Both the position numbers and the translations under genes were made by a program. Shown here piece after piece: positions 54,083 to 62,635 of a stretch of DNA of 64,000 nucleotides. The notes under the pieces were generated by a model, which was not told the origin of the DNA, ran no database searches, and worked only from the letters and a program-made list of their open reading frames with translations. Origin of the DNA: Sphingomonas_E sp042693015 (lineage in GTDB: Bacteria > Pseudomonadota > Alphaproteobacteria > Sphingomonadales > Sphingomonadaceae); contig NZ_CP170544.1 in NCBI RefSeq assembly GCF_042693015.1, positions 806,001 to 870,000 on the forward strand, in the 5' to 3' direction. The stretch's first letter is position 1. Each line of letters opens with the position of its first letter.

Positions 54083-56943
54083 GGCTGCGGCGGTGCCGGG
54101 ATCGGCACGGGTTCGATGGCGGCGACCCGCAAGCGCTCGGGCGGCGGCTCGTCGACCGGCCCCAGTGGCGCGACTTGCACCATATACGGAGCCAGTATCG
54201 GCACCTGGGTCTCGGGGTCTTTCGCCTGCGTGTAGACCTCATGGACGGCGTTGATTGCGCGCTGTGGGTTCGTGTCTTCCGGATCGGTCGTGAAGCGGCA
54301 AATGCCGAAGTTCGAGCGGAACATCATCTGGCGGGTGTTGCGCATCCGATCGAGCGCCGATTGGTGGCGGGCCGCAACCGTTTGGAGCGCCGCAAACACC
54401 TGACCGGGGTCAGCCAGTTGAGCCTCGACGGCCGCGTCGTCGATCAATCGCGCCCGGATCGGCGTCGGCCGCTCGCTATCAGGTCGCTCGTCGAGCAGCG
54501 GCGTCACCTGCCAACGCCAGTCGGGCGGCACGGCTGGGTTGAGCCTTGTCGTAAGCTCCGGCCTTACGGGCGTCCCGGGCTCGTTGTCGTCGATCCAGCC
54601 ATGGGCGGGCAGCAGCACTGGACTGCGCAACAGTCTGGACCGCGTGGACGCGACCAGATCATCCTCGCTCCGACCCTCGGGCAGCAGCACGAGATTGTCG
54701 GCGGGGCGATCCCAGCCGAAGCGCTCGACGCCAAGCCGCGATCGCAACAGGCCCTGCAGCAGCATCGCGCTGCGATCGAGCGCGCGCAGGTAAACCGGCA
54801 TCACATTCTTGAAGCCGCTGGATGTGAACTGGGCGATACGCGCCGGTCGCGCAGCGTCGCCACGCCAATAGCTCATCACATTGCCGGTTGAATTGTGGAC
54901 GTCCCCGGACAGCAATACGACGCGCTGGAATTCGGCGAGGCGCTTGAGGAGATGTTCGAAGGCAAGCGGCTCGAGCGCCCAGGTCTCCAGCGCGTCGGGG
55001 TTGGTGCCGGGCATCTGACGCGAACCGCTCACCTTATCGTCGGCGAGCTTGCCTGAGTGGGCCATGTCGAAGATGCGGTAGATGGCTGGCGACACGATTT
55101 CGTCGAGCACGCCCGGTCCGATCACCTGAAGCGGCGCGATGACGATCAGAACCTCGCGGCCCGCCGCGAGCGGCGGCAGCGGCAACTGGTCGACGAGTGC
55201 GTCCGGCGACACGTTGCCGGGCGGCCCCACCTCGGACGCGTAGGATCGGCGGGTGCGATTGTCGAACGCGACCACCTGATGCTTCGGCCCATCGATGCTG
55301 AAGTGCCATGTCAGCGCCGGCCGCACGGCGCGGAAACGACCGTCCGGATCGGCTGGGTTGTCGAGTTGATGTCCGAACATCCTCGCCAGGTTGGTAAAGG
55401 TTCCGGGGTCGGGGCCGACTTTCTGGCCGGCAGCGAAGTAGTTCGGCGCCCGGACCAAAAGGTCACCGGGAAGCTGGCCGCCGAGATCGGGGTGAGCGGC
55501 ATCGGTCGCCTGATCATAACGCCGTGGATCGTTGCCCCAATCCTGGAACAGCGCATAAGCGAGCATTCCGTTGGTCAGGATGACCTGGCCGAGCGCCGTG
55601 CCCAGCACGCGGTGCCGCCAGAGCGGGCTGAGGAAAAAGTCGTCGGTCAAATCATGGTCGTCGAAGATCATGTAGGTGGGCACATTGGCCAGCACCCGCT
55701 GGACGCGGCCGAGGCCGAGCAGGAAGTCGCGATGGACCTGATGGCTGCGGCGACGGGAGCGATGCTGCTTCGCGTCCGCTTTCTTCTCTTCCTCCGTCAT
55801 CTCCTCGGGTTTCTTCGGAACGGGTGGAAGCGACAGGTGCTCGGGGATGCGGGTCGGGTAAGTGAAATCCGTGTAGATGATCCGCTGCGCGTCGGTCAGT
55901 TCGTCGAGCCAGCGCAGCGGTTTGGCGGTAGTCTTATCGTCCCCCATCTGCACGGTTGCGCCGGCAACCTCTTCACCCCAGCAGGCCGGGCTCCAGACCA
56001 TCAGATAGAGCGCTGCGAACTCGCCGAATGAGATCAGATGGTTGTCCCCGTCGATACTGGTGAACTGGGCGCTGCGCTGCGTCAGTTTGAGGCGGTATCC
56101 GGGCGGAAAATGCTCGCCGCCGGCAGGGAGGTCGCCATCCTCGGCGGTCTCGTCCTCCAATTCGTTGCGATAGGATCCGTTGGGGGTGACGGGGTCGGGC
56201 GGCTGCGCGGGAACCCGTAGCCGTTGCACCTGGTCGACCTTGATCCGCTCGATCGGTGGGCCGGTGGCACCGTCCCGGCCAATCAGGTCCACGCCCAGCT
56301 CGATAACGCGCGGCATCATCAGCCGGGCGACATCGTCAGCATAAATCTGGTCACCGCCGAGAAAGAGCTGATGGATGCGCCCGCGCGGATCGCCGACGCT
56401 CGACTCCAGCAGCTCATCGATCCACGCAAGCGCGTCGCCGTCATCGTAGGAGGGGCGCCGACACGACCCATAAGCGATGCGCAGATGGTCGAGCTCGGAC
56501 GGCGGCAGCGCAAAACTGGGTAGCATCCGATCGGCATATCCGAGCGGCGGCACCTCGACACCGCTCACGAGTCGGGTCTCAAGCATGCCCAGTTCACCGA
56601 GACCGCGGGTCTCTCCCTCGGCGGTGACCAGCACGTCATAGGAATAGAGCCGGTCGGGCAGGAAGCTCTTGCCCGAGGCCGGCGGAATCCGCGCTGTGAC
56701 CATGCCGATATACAGGTGCTCGCCCATCCGGATGGCTTCGGCGCCGGGGCGGGGCGGGGGGGCTGAGGGATCGGGAGGATCGTCGCTGCTGACGAAAACC
56801 GGGTTGGTGGTGTCCTGGGCCACCCGACCTTCCCATACCCGCAACTCAAGGTCGGCCGGGGCGCTGAAGGCCATCCACACCGCCACCAGGCCCGCGTCGA
56901 CCCGGCGCAAGATCGGTCCGGCGAGAACTAGCGGCAGATCCAT
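54079..56943 (-). CDS. PhoD-like metallophosphatase domain protein, first gene of the five-gene operon
   Basis: 954 residues from ATG 56943 with GAGG upstream; a four-codon TTG extension is less likely. A PhoD_N-like beta domain (1-150) precedes a metallophosphatase core: G-S-C-R near 160, G-G-D-Q-I-Y-A-D-D near 196-204, F-D-D-H-D-L-T-D-D near 430 and S-G-D-V-H-N-S near 690. The core is interrupted by a charged insert (P-E-E-M-T-E-E-E-K-K) and followed by about 200 extra residues. Typical PhoD enzymes are Tat-exported alkaline phosphodiesterases of ~500 residues; this one has no twin-arginine signal and is nearly twice as long, so it probably acts in the cytoplasm. Confidence 0.88.
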   Translation of the reverse strand: MDLPLVLAGPILRRVDAGLVAVWMAFSAPADLELRVWEGRVAQDTTNPVFVSSDDPPDPSAPPPRPGAEAIRMGEHLYIGMVTARIPPASGKSFLPDRLYSYDVLVTAEGETRGLGELGMLETRLVSGVEVPPLGYADRMLPSFALPPSELDHLRIAYGSCRRPSYDDGDALAWIDELLESSVGDPRGRIHQLFLGGDQIYADDVARLMMPRVIELGVDLIGRDGATGPPIERIKVDQVQRLRVPAQPPDPVTPNGSYRNELEDETAEDGDLPAGGEHFPPGYRLKLTQRSAQFTSIDGDNHLISFGEFAALYLMVWSPACWGEEVAGATVQMGDDKTTAKPLRWLDELTDAQRIIYTDFTYPTRIPEHLSLPPVPKKPEEMTEEEKKADAKQHRSRRRSHQVHRDFLLGLGRVQRVLANVPTYMIFDDHDLTDDFFLSPLWRHRVLGTALGQVILTNGMLAYALFQDWGNDPRRYDQATDAAHPDLGGQLPGDLLVRAPNYFAAGQKVGPDPGTFTNLARMFGHQLDNPADPDGRFRAVRPALTWHFSIDGPKHQVVAFDNRTRRSYASEVGPPGNVSPDALVDQLPLPPLAAGREVLIVIAPLQVIGPGVLDEIVSPAIYRIFDMAHSGKLADDKVSGSRQMPGTNPDALETWALEPLAFEHLLKRLAEFQRVVLLSGDVHNSTGNVMSYWRGDAARPARIAQFTSSGFKNVMPVYLRALDRSAMLLQGLLRSRLGVERFGWDRPADNLVLLPEGRSEDDLVASTRSRLLRSPVLLPAHGWIDDNEPGTPVRPELTTRLNPAVPPDWRWQVTPLLDERPDSERPTPIRARLIDDAAVEAQLADPGQVFAALQTVAARHQSALDRMRNTRQMMFRSNFGICRFTTDPEDTNPQRAINAVHEVYTQAKDPETQVPILAPYMVQVAPLGPVDEPPPERLRVAAIEPVPIPAPPQP

Positions 56944-57304
56944 GGCGTACCTCAAACGCCGAAAAAAAAGCCGACCCCATCCTATGTCCGGTGACGACGG
57001 GAGTCACCCCAAAATGCTCAGATGAGGCGGAAATGCGGGATTTCGAGCCGGATGGATACTTGATCGGCGATGTCGTGCGTGCCGCAACCGACGATCTCGG
57101 CAATGTCGCGGCCATGTCATGTCAGCATGCCACGAGCCTGGCGCGCGTTGCCGGCCACTTCTTCGTACCGCCGATCCAGAAATTGCTATGCCTCCGACCG
57201 CGCCGCCGCACTGGCAAACATAGAGATTGCCTCGGCATTGGCCGATTCATCCGCAGGCTGGCTATTGGATCAAGGTGTAGTGGATGCCGTGGTATCGCAG
57301 CGCG
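56944..57304. other. 361-bp leader region of the five-gene operon
   Basis: No convincing gene. It contains a run of eight A residues (56962-56969; T8 on the transcribed strand) and a perfect palindrome GGTGAC-N7-GTCACC at 56990-57008, about 50 bp upstream of the phosphatase start. This is the probable promoter and operator region for the 15-kb operon. The YcaQ-like gene ends at its far side. Confidence 0.6.
56990..57008. promoter_or_regulatory. Candidate operator of the five-gene operon
   Basis: Inverted repeat GGTGAC-N7-GTCACC located 47 bp before the first start codon. It could bind a dimeric regulator or fold as a transcript hairpin. No matching regulator gene is adjacent. Confidence 0.4.
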
Positions 57305-58549
57305 TCAGATAGATGGCGTCTCGTTGAGCCCGAGCCGGGCACACCGAACCGTCGCACCAATCCGGACGCTTGCGAGTCCAAGCCAGGATGCCATCCGATC
57401 GAGTTCGATCCTGAGCCGTTCCGAAGTATCGGCGGGAGCGTTCGGTTCAAGGGTGATGCGGTGTGCAAGCAGCACACCTGCCTGGCGGTCAGCCTTAAGA
57501 TCGACGCGAGCCACGAGCGCCTCATCCATCAAGAAGGGCAAGACGTAATAACCATGGATGCGCTTGCCCTGCGGCACATAGATTTCGATGCGGTAGCGAA
57601 ATCCAAATAGTCGTTCGGTCCGACTGCGCTCCCAGATCAGGGGGTCAAATGGGGCGAGCAGTGCCGCACAATTCACGCGGCGCGGCGTGCGGGCTTCGCG
57701 GTGCATCCAGGCTCTCTGGCTCCAGCCTTCAATCCGCACCGGGATGAGCGTGCCCGCCTCCGACAGTTCAACGATCGCACGATCGCCTTCTTCCGGCTTG
57801 AGGCGATAGTAATCGCGCAGGTCGGCTGCCGTCGCGATGCCAAGCGCTCGGGCGCTGCGTTCGATCAGAGCACGTTGCGCGCCTGCGGCATCCGGCGTGG
57901 GGAGATCGAGCACGGCCTTCGGCAGCACGCGTTCGGGCAGATCATAGATCCGCGCAAAGCTGCCGCGACGTGTGGCGGTGGTGATCTGGCCTGACCAGAA
58001 CAGCCATTCGAGGGCGTGCTTGGTGTGGCTCCATTCCCACCAACCGCTTCTGCTCGATCCATTCTCGAAATCGGCGGCCGCCATCGGCCCCTCGGCGATG
58101 ATCCGGTCGAGTACCGCTTGCGCCTCATGGCGACGCTCGGTCGCAAAGCGCTTCAAGGCTTGATAACCGATTTCGCCCCGCTCGGCCCGGGCCATCCTCC
58201 AGCGCAGCAGCGGATGGAGATCGAGCGGTAGAAGCGAGGCTTCATGCGCCCAATATTCGAACAGGCGCCGATGTTGCCGCGAGCCCCAGGCATCCCGTTC
58301 GAGCAGCGTTCGATCATAGCTGCCGAGGCGCGAGAAAGCGGGAAGGTAGTGTGCGCGGGCCAACACGTTGACGCTATCGATCTGAAGGAGTCCCAAGTGA
58401 TCGACTGCTCGACGCAGATGCGTGATCGACGGCTGTTCGGGGTGACGGGTACCAAAGCCCTGCGCGGCGAGCGCGATCCGCCGGGCTTCTTGAAGGGAGA
58501 CGGGGGTGGTCACGAATGACTGCTTGGCGGTGGCTTCAGGAGGCGTCAA
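57305..58549 (-). CDS. YcaQ/AlkX-like winged-helix DNA glycosylase family protein
   Basis: 414 residues from a TTG start; a GTG at 58513 is an alternative and neither has a clear ribosome binding site. L-G-L-L-Q-I-D-S-V-N-V-L-A-R-A-H-Y-L-P-A-F-S-R-L-G matches the QxD-containing segment of YcaQ, which unhooks DNA interstrand crosslinks; three-winged-helix architecture is expected. Y-W-A-H-E-A and W-E-W-S-H-T-K fit the family, as does the C-terminal A-P-F-D-P-L-I-W-E-R. Role in crosslink or alkylation repair is inferred from the family. Confidence 0.85.
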   Translation of the reverse strand: MTPPEATAKQSFVTTPVSLQEARRIALAAQGFGTRHPEQPSITHLRRAVDHLGLLQIDSVNVLARAHYLPAFSRLGSYDRTLLERDAWGSRQHRRLFEYWAHEASLLPLDLHPLLRWRMARAERGEIGYQALKRFATERRHEAQAVLDRIIAEGPMAAADFENGSSRSGWWEWSHTKHALEWLFWSGQITTATRRGSFARIYDLPERVLPKAVLDLPTPDAAGAQRALIERSARALGIATAADLRDYYRLKPEEGDRAIVELSEAGTLIPVRIEGWSQRAWMHREARTPRRVNCAALLAPFDPLIWERSRTERLFGFRYRIEIYVPQGKRIHGYYVLPFLMDEALVARVDLKADRQAGVLLAHRITLEPNAPADTSERLRIELDRMASWLGLASVRIGATVRCARLGLNETPSI

Positions 58550-58797
58550 CCGTCGCGGGCTGAGGCACCTTTGCGATCGAAAAAGTAACGTAGACTATCG
58601 AGAGAGCTGTGGGTCCTTTTCGCGATGGGGTCGTTAATGGCATTCGCGTGAATCGGGTGGAGCGACCAGCGCATGACCGCAATCCAGTTCTCACCATTTC
58701 TGCATGATCGCGACGGCCTGCATCGTTTTGTTGCGCATCCACGTCGACAACAACTTCATTCTGATCGCGCCAAATCGTTGAAGTGCAGCATCGCCCG

Positions 58798-59724
58798 ATG
58801 AATGCGGAGCCCGAAGCCACATTCGATTGCCTGATCGTCGGTGGCGGGCCGGCTGGGCTGACCGCGGCGATCTATCTCGCTCGCTTCCATCTTGACACAG
58901 TGCTTGTTGACGCTGGCCATAGTCGCGCAGCGCTCATCCCGCTTACCCGCAACCATGCAGGGTTTCCGGACGGGATCGCCGGGAGCGAACTGCTGTCGCG
59001 CATGCGCCAGCAAGCCAGAAACTATGGCGTCGCCATCCAACATGAGATGATCCATTCCCTGGCCGCCGAAGGCCAATGCTTCATTGCGCGTTCGAAGGAG
59101 GGCTCGTGGCGCGCAAGGACCGTTCTTCTGGCGACGGGCGTCGTCAACCGCCGGCCGAGCTTTATCGAGCCAGGCTGGCATGGCGAAGCACTTGCCGCGG
59201 GTCTCATCCGCTATTGCCCGATTTGCGACGGCTATGAAGTGACCGACAGGAAGGTCGCCGTGTTCGGGACGGGACGGAGAGGATGCGATGAGGCGATCTT
59301 CCTCAGGAGCTTCACGGCCGATGTGACGCTCGTTGCACCTGACGGAGGCCATGATATCGACGCTGAAGACCGCGATGCGTTGGCCGCCGCCGATATCACG
59401 CTGCGCGAGCAGTGCGTTTCAATGCGGATCGTGGATCGTGGCATCGAACTTCGTCTGGCAGAGGGAGCGCAGCGCTTTGACTGCCTCTATCCCGCCCTCG
59501 GCTCCGACATTCGTTCCGAACTCGCCGGACAAGTCGGCGCTTCGTTGAGCCCGGAAGGTTGTCTCTTGGTCGACGCCCACCAGCGTACCGACATTCCAGG
59601 TCTCTATGCGGCGGGCGATGTCGTGCTCGGGCTCGACCAGATCAGCCACGCCATGGGGGAAGGCGGCGTGGCAGCGACCACCATCCGCAACGACGTCGCG
59701 CAATGGCGACCGCTCAGACGATAG
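58798..59724 (+). CDS. NAD(P)/FAD-dependent oxidoreductase, thioredoxin-reductase-like
   Basis: 308 residues from ATG 58798; a GTG at 58783 is an alternative. FAD motif G-G-G-P-A-G near residue 15, redox cysteines Cys140-P-I-Cys143 in R-Y-C-P-I-C-D-G-Y-E, NADPH motif G-T-G-R-R-G near 157, and C-terminal Y-A-A-G-D-V-V. It is the right length for low-molecular-weight thioredoxin reductases, but the CPIC variant (instead of CATC) marks a group of uncertain partner. It stands 250 bp from the divergent YcaQ gene and upstream of phasin and catalase, which suggests a redox-defence setting. Confidence 0.88.
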   Translation: MNAEPEATFDCLIVGGGPAGLTAAIYLARFHLDTVLVDAGHSRAALIPLTRNHAGFPDGIAGSELLSRMRQQARNYGVAIQHEMIHSLAAEGQCFIARSKEGSWRARTVLLATGVVNRRPSFIEPGWHGEALAAGLIRYCPICDGYEVTDRKVAVFGTGRRGCDEAIFLRSFTADVTLVAPDGGHDIDAEDRDALAAADITLREQCVSMRIVDRGIELRLAEGAQRFDCLYPALGSDIRSELAGQVGASLSPEGCLLVDAHQRTDIPGLYAAGDVVLGLDQISHAMGEGGVAATTIRNDVAQWRPLRR

Positions 59725-59998
59725 CGCAGGCGCCGGAACTCCGACCGCGTGTGGTAAGGATTCTAGTTATGGGCCATTTTGCGGGAATGCTGCCGCGAGT
59801 TGTGCGAGCGATTGGACAGTCCGATGAGCTTCAAGCGTCCATTCTTAACCTAGGCAAAGGACCCATTGGCCCCTGCAAGTTCGTCGACGTTTGCCGCCTC
59901 TCTTGAGAATGATGTCAACACTGTCACGGGGCCGCGACAGGATCTGTAATCATTTGGACTGACCGGCAACGATCGGCTGGTTGATCCGTTGTCGCACC

Positions 59999-60445
59999 AT
60001 GTTGTTAGCTTCCGATTATTTCGCGATCGGCCTGAATGTCTGGTCGACCGCGATGCGCCTTGGCGAGACCCTCGCTGCAACGCAATCCGTGCTGGCAAGC
60101 CGCAGCCGGACCCTCGATACGGCGATCCGCAATCCCATGGAGACTGACTTCGCAGAACTCGGGCGCTTCGTGCCCGAGAAGATGGATGCCTTCTCCCGCG
60201 CCGGTCTCGCCTGGACCATGCAGTTCTGGCGCCTTCAGGCCGACGCCTTTGCGCAGATGCAGGATCTGGGCGCGATCGCGATGGCTGGCGCGAGACCGAA
60301 GCCACGGGTCGTGAAGCGCGTCATCCGTCGCTCGGGAAAGCTTGCGACTGAAGCTTCTGTTTCAGCCGGACGGGCGCTGGCACCCGTCCACAAGACCGTG
60401 ACCGCCAATCAAAAGAGACTGAAACGATCAAACGCCAAGCGCTGA
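59999..60445 (+). CDS. Phasin-like protein
   Basis: 148 residues from ATG 59999. Mostly helical and Ala-rich with amphipathic pattern (S-D-Y-F-A-I-G-L-N-V-W-S-T-A-M-R-L-G-E-T-L), F-V-P-E-K-M-D-A-F-S-R-A and a Lys/Arg-rich tail, K-R-S-N-A-K-R. This matches phasin-family proteins that coat polyhydroxyalkanoate granules or bind DNA through basic tails. It lies 11 bp before the catalase start, an unusual operon partner. Alternative: a general stress coiled-coil protein. Confidence 0.7.
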   Translation: MLLASDYFAIGLNVWSTAMRLGETLAATQSVLASRSRTLDTAIRNPMETDFAELGRFVPEKMDAFSRAGLAWTMQFWRLQADAFAQMQDLGAIAMAGARPKPRVVKRVIRRSGKLATEASVSAGRALAPVHKTVTANQKRLKRSNAKR

Positions 60446-60456
60446 GGAGATCCGAA

Positions 60457-62562
60457 ATGGCCGACAAATCGACCTTCACCACCGACCGCGGCGAGGGCGG
60501 CGAGACCCATCAACATGTTCCCGCCAAAGGCCCGCATGACGGCGAAGACCATCTCACGACCAATCAGGGCATTCGCGTCTCCGACAACCAGAACCAGCTC
60601 AAGGTGGGTGCACGTGGCCCGGTGCTGCTCGAGGATTTCGCGCTGCGCGAAAAGATCTTCCACTTCGACCATGAGCGCATTCCCGAGCGGATCGTCCATG
60701 CACGGGGCTCGGCGGCGCACGGGTATTTCGAGCTTTATGAGTCGCTGTCGGACATCACCAAAGCCGACATCTTCCAGCGCGCGGGTGAGAAGACGCCGTT
60801 GTTCACGCGCTTCTCGACGGTCGCAGGTGGCGCGGGTTCGGTCGATACGCCACGTGACGTCCGCGGCTTTGCCGTCAAATTCTACACGAAGGAGGGCAAT
60901 TGGGATCTGGTCGGCAACAATATCCCCGTCTTCTTCATTCAGGATGCCATCAAGTTTCCCGACCTCGTGCATTCGGTCAAGATGGAGGCGGATCGCGGTT
61001 ATCCGCAGGCTGCATCAGCCCACGACACCTTCTGGGATTTCATCTCGCTAATGCCCGAATCCACCCACATGATCATGTGGGCTATGTCCGATCGCACCAT
61101 TCCGAGGTCGCTTGCGATGATCGAGGGGTTTGGCGTCCACACTTTCCGGATGATCAATGCCGAGGGCAATTCGACCTTCGTGAAGTTCCACTGGAAGCCG
61201 AAATTGGGCGTCCAGTCGACGATCTGGGACGAGGCGGTGAAGATCGCAGGCGCCGATCCGGATTTCCATCGCCGTGATCTTTTTGAACGGATCGACAGGG
61301 GCGATTTCCCCGAGTGGGAACTGGGCCTGCAATTGTTCGACGAGGCGTTCGCGGAGAAATTTGAATTCGACGTGCTCGACCCCACCAAGATCATTCCAGA
61401 AGAAGTGCTGCCCGTCCGCATCGTCGGCCGCATGGTCCTCGATCGCTGGCCGGATAACTTCTTCGCGGAGACCGAGCAGGTTGCCTATTGTCCGGCCAAC
61501 ATCGTGCCAGGGCTGGATTTCACCAACGATCCCCTGCTGCAAGGGCGGCTATTCTCCTATCTCGACACGCAGAAGAGCAGGCTTGGTACGGCCAATTTCC
61601 ACCAGATCCCAATCAATGCGGCCAAATGCCCCGTCATGAACTTCCAGCGCGATGGCATGATGCAGATGCTGCAGCCCAAAGGCCGCGCCAATTACGAGCC
61701 CAACAGCCTCAATGAGGCAGGCGAGGTGACCGGCCCGCGCGAATGTCCAGCAACCGGCTTTTCGTCGTTCGATGGGGCGGACAGCGTCGGTGAGATCGGC
61801 GCGAATAAGGTACGGCTGCGGAGCGAAAGCTTTGCCGATCATTACAGCCAGGCGCGCTTGTTCTTCCGGTCGCTTCATGAGGCCGAGCAGGCGCATCTGG
61901 CATCGGCCCTTGTCTTCGAACTCTCGAAGGTCGGCCTCGTCCATGTCCGCACCCGAATGCTGTCGAACCTGGTCAATGTGGATGCTGGCCTTGCCAAGCG
62001 CGTGGCGGAGGGGCTTGCTATGCCCGTGCCCAAGGCGTCACTGGCGGCCGCCGCGCCGCGCGACTTCGATCCATCGCCGGCTCTCAGGATCATTGAGGGA
62101 CCACGCCAGCGCGAGACGCTGGAAGGCCGCGCCGTCGGCATCCTCTATGCCGATGGGTCGGACGGGGCCGAGGTGGCGGCCGTCCGCAAGGCAGTGGAGG
62201 CGGCGAAGGGCAAGCCCGTGCTGATTTCGCCCAAGGTTGGCGGCGCGAAGCTCAACGACGGCACATTGCTCGCCGCCGACGGTCAGCTTGCCGGCACGCC
62301 ATCGGTCATCGTTGACGCCATCGCGCTGGTGCTGTCGGCGGACGGTGCCGCGGCGCTGGCGAAGGATGCGGCGGCCGTGCAGTTCGTGATGGATGCCTTC
62401 GGGCATCTCAAGGCCATCGGGGCGAGTGACGGCGCCAAGGCATTGCTCTCCAAGGCGGGTGTCGAAGCCTCCGATGGCGTTACGGGTCTTGGCAAGGATT
62501 TCATTGCCGCGGCGGGCAGGCGCTTCTTTGCCCGAGAGCCTGAAGTGCGGATGCTCGCTTGA
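60457..62562 (+). CDS. katE: Large-subunit (clade 2, HPII-type) catalase
   Basis: 701 residues; ATG 60457 follows GAGGAGATCCGAA. Catalytic His81 sits in R-I-V-H-A-R-G; the active-site Asn lies in G-N-N-I-P-V-F-F-I-Q-D; the heme-ligand Tyr in R-L-F-S-Y-L-D-T-Q-K-S-R-L-G. The extra C-terminal ~150 residues (G-I-L-Y-A-D-G-S-D-G, then a flavodoxin/GATase-like fold) are characteristic of the long HPII catalases. It breaks down hydrogen peroxide in the cytosol. G-S-A-A-H replaces the common G-S-G-A-H after the catalytic His, a small variation. Co-transcribed with the phasin-like gene. Confidence 0.94.
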   Translation: MADKSTFTTDRGEGGETHQHVPAKGPHDGEDHLTTNQGIRVSDNQNQLKVGARGPVLLEDFALREKIFHFDHERIPERIVHARGSAAHGYFELYESLSDITKADIFQRAGEKTPLFTRFSTVAGGAGSVDTPRDVRGFAVKFYTKEGNWDLVGNNIPVFFIQDAIKFPDLVHSVKMEADRGYPQAASAHDTFWDFISLMPESTHMIMWAMSDRTIPRSLAMIEGFGVHTFRMINAEGNSTFVKFHWKPKLGVQSTIWDEAVKIAGADPDFHRRDLFERIDRGDFPEWELGLQLFDEAFAEKFEFDVLDPTKIIPEEVLPVRIVGRMVLDRWPDNFFAETEQVAYCPANIVPGLDFTNDPLLQGRLFSYLDTQKSRLGTANFHQIPINAAKCPVMNFQRDGMMQMLQPKGRANYEPNSLNEAGEVTGPRECPATGFSSFDGADSVGEIGANKVRLRSESFADHYSQARLFFRSLHEAEQAHLASALVFELSKVGLVHVRTRMLSNLVNVDAGLAKRVAEGLAMPVPKASLAAAAPRDFDPSPALRIIEGPRQRETLEGRAVGILYADGSDGAEVAAVRKAVEAAKGKPVLISPKVGGAKLNDGTLLAADGQLAGTPSVIVDAIALVLSADGAAALAKDAAAVQFVMDAFGHLKAIGASDGAKALLSKAGVEASDGVTGLGKDFIAAAGRRFFAREPEVRMLA

Positions 62563-62635
62563 ACGATTCGTGTGTCGCCCGCCGGTAGGCTGTTTCCTCG
62601 CGCGCGCTTTCCTCCACGGCTGACAAGGCAAGCCC

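Noticed and set aside
41937..56943. Contractile tail or type VI secretion locus as the identity of the five-gene operon
   Set aside because: No sheath, tube, baseplate, spike or AAA-ATPase motif was recognised in any of the five proteins.
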